From: an uncultured Anaerolineae bacterium
GTDB lineage: Bacteria > Chloroflexota > Anaerolineae > CG2-30-64-16
DNA length: 35,975 nucleotides
Assembly (NCBI GenBank): GCA_937124585.1
Contig: CAKZKT010000120.1
Span: forward strand, 1-35,975
Direction of reading: 5' to 3'
Shown here one piece after another: positions 32,980-35,975 of the stretch. How positions within the stretch are numbered: position 1 is the first letter of the stretch; each line of letters starts with the position of its first letter. A model generated the notes under the pieces. The model worked only from the letters and a program-made list of their open reading frames with translations. It was not told where the DNA came from and searched no databases. A program made the translations under genes and the position numbers.

Positions 32980-33807
32980 TCACTGCTTGCGGCGGCGCAC
33001 GATGAACTTGTCGGTGCGCTTGTTTGTGCGAGTCTTGTAGCCCAAAGCCGGCCTGCCCCACGGCGTCTTCGGCCCGGGCATGCCAACCGGGGTCCGGCCT
33101 TCGCCGCCGCCATGCGGATGCGAGTTCGGATCCATGGCCACCCCGCGCACTGCCGGTCGCCACCCCAGCCAGCGCTTGCGGCCCGCCTTGCCAAGCTTGA
33201 TGTTGGCGTGTTCGGGATTGCCGACCTGCCCGATCGTCGCCATGCAGACCAACGGCACCCGGCGCAGCTCGCCGCTCGGCAAGCGCAGCAGCGCGTACTC
33301 GCCTTCCTTCGCCATCAGCTGGGCGCCCACGCCGGCCGACCGGGCCAGCTGGCCGCCGCGGCCAGGCTGCAATTCGACGTTGTGCACCACGGTGCCCAAC
33401 GGGATGTTCTTCAGCGGCAGGGCATTGCCCGTGCGCACCTCGGCTTCAGGGCCAGAGAGAACCTGCTGGCCCACTTGCAGGCCGAGCGGGGCCACGATGT
33501 AGCGCTTCTCGCCATCCGCGTAGACGATCAGCGCGATGCGCGCCGAGCGATTCGGATCGTATTCGATGGATGCGACACGGCCGGGCACGCCCAGCTTATC
33601 GCGACGAAAGTCCACCACGCGGTACTGGCGCTTGTGTCCGCCGCCCCGATGGCGTACAGTGACGCGGCCCTGGTTGTTGCGGCCGGAGCTCTTGCGGGTC
33701 GGCCGCAGCAGCGAACGCTCTGGCCTGGGGCGCGTAATTTCCTCAAATGTATAGCCGGACATCCCGCGTCGGCCGGGGCTCGTCGGCTTGAAAATCTTGA
33801 TCGCCAT
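32980..33807 (-). CDS. rplB: ribosomal protein L2
   Basis: L2 is needed for subunit association and peptidyl transfer. [40 protein letters not shown] and the conserved [20 protein letters not shown] are all present; 275 residues. The end [16 protein letters not shown] is basic. Confidence 0.97.
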   Translation of the reverse strand: MAIKIFKPTSPGRRGMSGYTFEEITRPRPERSLLRPTRKSSGRNNQGRVTVRHRGGGHKRQYRVVDFRRDKLGVPGRVASIEYDPNRSARIALIVYADGEKRYIVAPLGLQVGQQVLSGPEAEVRTGNALPLKNIPLGTVVHNVELQPGRGGQLARSAGVGAQLMAKEGEYALLRLPSGELRRVPLVCMATIGQVGNPEHANIKLGKAGRKRWLGWRPAVRGVAMDPNSHPHGGGEGRTPVGMPGPKTPWGRPALGYKTRTNKRTDKFIVRRRKQ

Positions 33808-33828
33808 GCGACAAACTCCTCAGTCGTG

Positions 33829-34119
33829 TCAGACGCCCTCGAAGAGCTGGATCGAGTTGCCCGGCGCCAATGTCACCACCGCTTTCTTATACGCCGGCCT
33901 CTTGGTGACCGTCGTGCGGCCATAGCGCCCGCGCTTGGCCGGAATGTGCACCATACGCACGTTGATGACCTTCACGTTGAAGGCGGTCTCGACCGCGTCC
34001 TTCACCTGGATCTTGTTGGCCCGCTGATCCACCTCGAAGGTGTATTGGCGCTCCGTTTCGGCCTGGATGTTGCTCTTCTCGGTCACGATAGGCCGTTTCA
34101 GTACATCATAGACGTGCAT
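33829..34119 (-). CDS. rplW: ribosomal protein L23
   Basis: L23 docks trigger factor and SRP at the tunnel exit. VLKRPIVTEKSNIQAETERQ and YTFEVDQRANKIQVKDAVET match the family; 96 residues. It lies 14 bases after rplD. Confidence 0.96.
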   Translation of the reverse strand: MHVYDVLKRPIVTEKSNIQAETERQYTFEVDQRANKIQVKDAVETAFNVKVINVRMVHIPAKRGRYGRTTVTKRPAYKKAVVTLAPGNSIQLFEGV

Positions 34120-34133
34120 CTCTTCCTCCCGCT

Positions 34134-34754
34134 CTAGCCGAGGATGGCCTCGATCACGCCGAGCGCGTTCTGCGGGATGATCAGGTAATCATAACGCAGC
34201 AGATCGCGCACGTTGACGTACTCGGCCCGCAACAGCTTGATGTCCGGCAGATTGTTGCTGGCGCGCTCGATCACCTCGTCGGCCTCGGCCATGAGAATCA
34301 AGGCGCTGGCGTCGCCGGCCAGACGATTGACGACCGCGGCCATTTCGCGCGTCTTGGGCTGGGGCAGGGCCAGGCGGTCGAGCACGACCAGTCTGTCCTC
34401 TGCAGCCTTCACCGACAGCGCGGAGCAAACTGCGGCGCGGCGCATTTTGCGCGGCATCTTCTGTTCGTAGGAGCGTGGGGCAGGGCCAAAGATGATGCCG
34501 CCGCCGCGCCATTGCGCAGCGCGGATGGAGCCCTGCCGCGCCCGGCCGGTGCCCTTCTGTTTCCACGGCTTGCGGCCGCCGCCGGAGACTTCGCTGCGGC
34601 CCTTCGTCTTGGCCGTGCCCAACCGGGCATTGGCCAACTGCCGCACGAGCGCCTGGTGCATCAACGGGATATTGATCGGCGCAGCAAAGATGGTATCGGC
34701 CAGCTCGATTTCGCCGACTTTTTCGCCGGCCACATTCATCAATGAGACTTGCAT
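34134..34754 (-). CDS. rplD: ribosomal protein L4
   Basis: L4 lines the exit tunnel and in E. coli represses the S10 operon. GRKPWKQKGTGRARQGSIRA and GGGIIFGPAPRSYEQKMPRK are diagnostic; 206 residues. ATG 34754 is preferred over GTG 34760, which overlaps the rplC stop, because AGGGG is eight bases from the ATG. Confidence 0.95.
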   Translation of the reverse strand: MQVSLMNVAGEKVGEIELADTIFAAPINIPLMHQALVRQLANARLGTAKTKGRSEVSGGGRKPWKQKGTGRARQGSIRAAQWRGGGIIFGPAPRSYEQKMPRKMRRAAVCSALSVKAAEDRLVVLDRLALPQPKTREMAAVVNRLAGDASALILMAEADEVIERASNNLPDIKLLRAEYVNVRDLLRYDYLIIPQNALGVIEAILG

Positions 34755-34759
34755 GGTCA

Positions 34760-35404
34760 CTACCCCTGCTTTCGCGCTTCCGTGATGAGCAACAGGCCGC
34801 CGCGCGGGCCCGGCACTGCACCGCGCACCGCCAACAAGTTCCGCTCCGGGTCAACCAGGACGACGCGCAGGTTGGCGATCGTCACCGGCACGTTGCCCAT
34901 GTGGCCGGCCATACGCTTTCCTTTGTACAGACGCCCCGGCGTGGTGCCCGAGCTGCTGGCACCCGGCGCGCGCAGCCGGTCAGACTGGCCATGCGTGCGC
35001 GGGCCGCCACGAAATCCGTAGCGCTTGACCCCGCCCTGAAAGCCACGCCCCTTGGAGATGCCCTGAACGTCCACCCGCTCATGGGTGTTGAAGATGTCGG
35101 CCATGATCTTCTGGCCTAAATGGTAGTCCTCGACGTTGCGCAGACGCACTTCGCGCAGCACGCGCAACAGGGGCACCTCGCGCGGCATGCCGCGGCGCTT
35201 GAGATGGCCGATCTGTCCTTTGGTCAGCCGACGCTGTCTGGTCTGCTCAAAGCCCAGCTGGATGGCGGCGTAGCCATCGCTCTCGACGGTTTTGATCTGG
35301 GTGACGTAACAAGGCCCGGCCTCGATCACGGTCACCGGCACAACCTCGCCTTTTTCGGTGAGCAGCTGGGTCATGCCCACCTTGCGGCCCAAAATTCCTT
35401 TCAT
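34760..35404 (-). CDS. rplC: ribosomal protein L3
   Basis: L3 is one of the first proteins to bind 23S rRNA and reaches the peptidyl transferase centre. MKGILGRKVGMTQLLTEKGE, GISKGRGFQGGVKRYGFRGG and RMAGHMGNVPVTIANLRVV are typical; 214 residues. A short hairpin, TCTCGC with GCGAGA, lies about 30 bases upstream of the start. Confidence 0.97.
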   Translation of the reverse strand: MKGILGRKVGMTQLLTEKGEVVPVTVIEAGPCYVTQIKTVESDGYAAIQLGFEQTRQRRLTKGQIGHLKRRGMPREVPLLRVLREVRLRNVEDYHLGQKIMADIFNTHERVDVQGISKGRGFQGGVKRYGFRGGPRTHGQSDRLRAPGASSSGTTPGRLYKGKRMAGHMGNVPVTIANLRVVLVDPERNLLAVRGAVPGPRGGLLLITEARKQG

Positions 35405-35454
35405 CGTTCCTCCCTGGGACTGTCGTGATCTCGCCTGCGCGAGACCGCATCATC

Positions 35455-35560
35455 CCGAATGAGTCGAGTAGACAAGGAAACAAGTAGACAAGGGAACAAG
35501 TAGACAGGTAAGTTAGGCAGGTGAGAGTGTCTCTTGACTACTTGCCGTTCGACTATTCGA
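35455..35560 (-). repeat. octad-word element with inverted copies between rpsJ and rplC
   Basis: Reading the minus strand from the rpsJ stop, GTAGTC and GAATAGTC words follow (TTGTAGTC, GAATAGTC, AGTAGTCA). After a unique centre come near-complementary words, CTTGTCTACTTG twice, then CTCGACTCATTCG. The first word contains the TAG stop. GTCGAATAGTCG (35561-35550) is identical to a stretch after rpsC. Confidence 0.85.
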
Positions 35561-35869
35561 CTACAATTTGATTTCGATATCCACGCCCGCCGGCAGGTCC
35601 AGCTTGGTCAGGTTTTCGATCGTCTTGGAGCCGGGCTCGAGCACATCGATCAGCCGTTTGTGCGTGCGAATCTCGAACTGCTCTCGACTGTCCTTGTCAA
35701 TGAAGGTCGAGCGATTCACGGTGAAGCGCTCGATCTTGGTCGGCAAAGGCACCGGGCCGACGACAGCCGCGCCGGTGCGCTCTGCCGCGTCCACGATCTT
35801 GCGCACCGAGTCATCCAGGACCCGATGATCGAAAGCCTTAAGCCGGATGCGAATCCTGTTTTTTGCCAT
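35561..35869 (-). CDS. rpsJ: ribosomal protein S10 (NusE)
   Basis: S10 is a 30S protein that also pairs with NusB in antitermination; nusB is in this window. [39 protein letters not shown] and [18 protein letters not shown] are diagnostic. ATG 35869 has GGAG eight bases upstream and gives the usual 102 residues; an upstream in-frame start at 35926 would run into an inverted repeat. Confidence 0.97.
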   Translation of the reverse strand: MAKNRIRIRLKAFDHRVLDDSVRKIVDAAERTGAAVVGPVPLPTKIERFTVNRSTFIDKDSREQFEIRTHKRLIDVLEPGSKTIENLTKLDLPAGVDIEIKL

Positions 35870-35895
35870 GTGGAAAGCTCCGTGTGACCCCTGCC

Positions 35896-35948
35896 CCCTG
35901 GCGCCTGACGCATGACAGGCCCACAATGCTACACGTCAGGCGCCAGGG
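35896..35948 (-). repeat. perfect 15-bp inverted repeat between tuf and rpsJ
   Basis: The arm at 35896-35910 is exactly complementary to the arm at 35934-35948, with a 23-base loop. On the minus strand it begins three bases after the tuf stop and no T tract follows. Each arm reads as two heptads (CCTGGCG, CCTGACG on one side). It may be a 3'-end stabiliser, a processing site, or a member of the repeat set. Confidence 0.85.
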
Positions 35949-35951
35949 TTG

Positions 35952-35975
35952 TTATTCGAGAATCCTGGTGATGAC
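35952..35975 (-). CDS. tuf: elongation factor Tu, C-terminal end (partial)
   Basis: The last seven codons before TAA read VITRILE, the typical C-terminal end of EF-Tu (compare VVTKILE-type ends). The gene continues beyond the window. tuf directly before rpsJ is the classical str-S10 junction, which supports the call. Confidence 0.7.
   Translation of the reverse strand, partial: VITRILE

Overview
This 35,975-base window looks like a chromosomal segment from a GC-rich bacterium of the phylum Chloroflexota, perhaps Anaerolineae or Caldilineae. That placement is inference. It rests on the gene order, the high GC content, frequent TTG and GTG starts in ribosomal protein genes, zinc-ribbon versions of S4, S14 and L24, and intergenic tandem heptad/octad words of a kind I associate with that phylum. 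No 16S gene is present to test it. There are no tRNA or rRNA genes, insertion sequences, CRISPR arrays or phage genes.

Region 1 (1-9.1 kb, plus strand) is a housekeeping block: recG, coaD, a coiled-coil DivIVA-like gene, a YceD-family gene with rpmF (L32), fabD, fabG, an Asp23 gene, nusB, a TatA/TatB gene with a long acidic repeat tail, and a single-polypeptide TatA/B-TatC fusion. A consensus sigma-70 promoter starts the yceD-rpmF-fabD-fabG run. Region 2 (9.2-18 kb) is accessory: a cyclic-2,3-diphosphoglycerate-synthetase-like GTPase (+), a HAD hydrolase and galactokinase and a uroporphyrinogen-decarboxylase-family protein (-), then divergently a PIG-L deacetylase (+). After these come a B12-binding protein carrying the CarH-type photoreceptor signature and a histidine kinase (+), with a MogA-like protein (-) that overlaps the end of the kinase gene. 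Region 3 (18.2 kb to the end, all minus) is the str/S10/spc/alpha ribosomal superoperon. In transcription order it is the end of tuf, then rpsJ, rplC, rplD, rplW, rplB, rpsS, rplV, rpsC, rplP, rpmC, rpsQ, rplN, rplX, rplE, rpsZ, rpsH, rplF, rplR, rpsE, rpmD, rplO, secY, adk, map, rpmJ, rpsM, rpsK, rpsD, rpoA, rplQ, truA, rplM and rpsI. infA is absent from its usual place.

Three things stand out. (a) Directly after many stop codons (recG, URO-D family, tuf, rpsJ, rpsC, rplX/rplE region, rpsH, rpsD, rpsI) there are degenerate tandem words of 7 or 8 bp. The word differs from place to place, inverted copies often follow, and in several cases the first word contains the stop codon itself. (b) A B12 photoreceptor-like protein, with W-x9-EH, ExHxxG, exactly 41 residues to SxT and 28 more to GG, is paired with a histidine kinase and preceded by a terminator/pseudoknot-like leader. 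(c) A natural TatA/B-TatC fusion lies next to a separate long-tailed TatA/B protein.

Intergenic gaps are all under 300 bases; the largest are 14926-15149 and 17992-18225, both described below.
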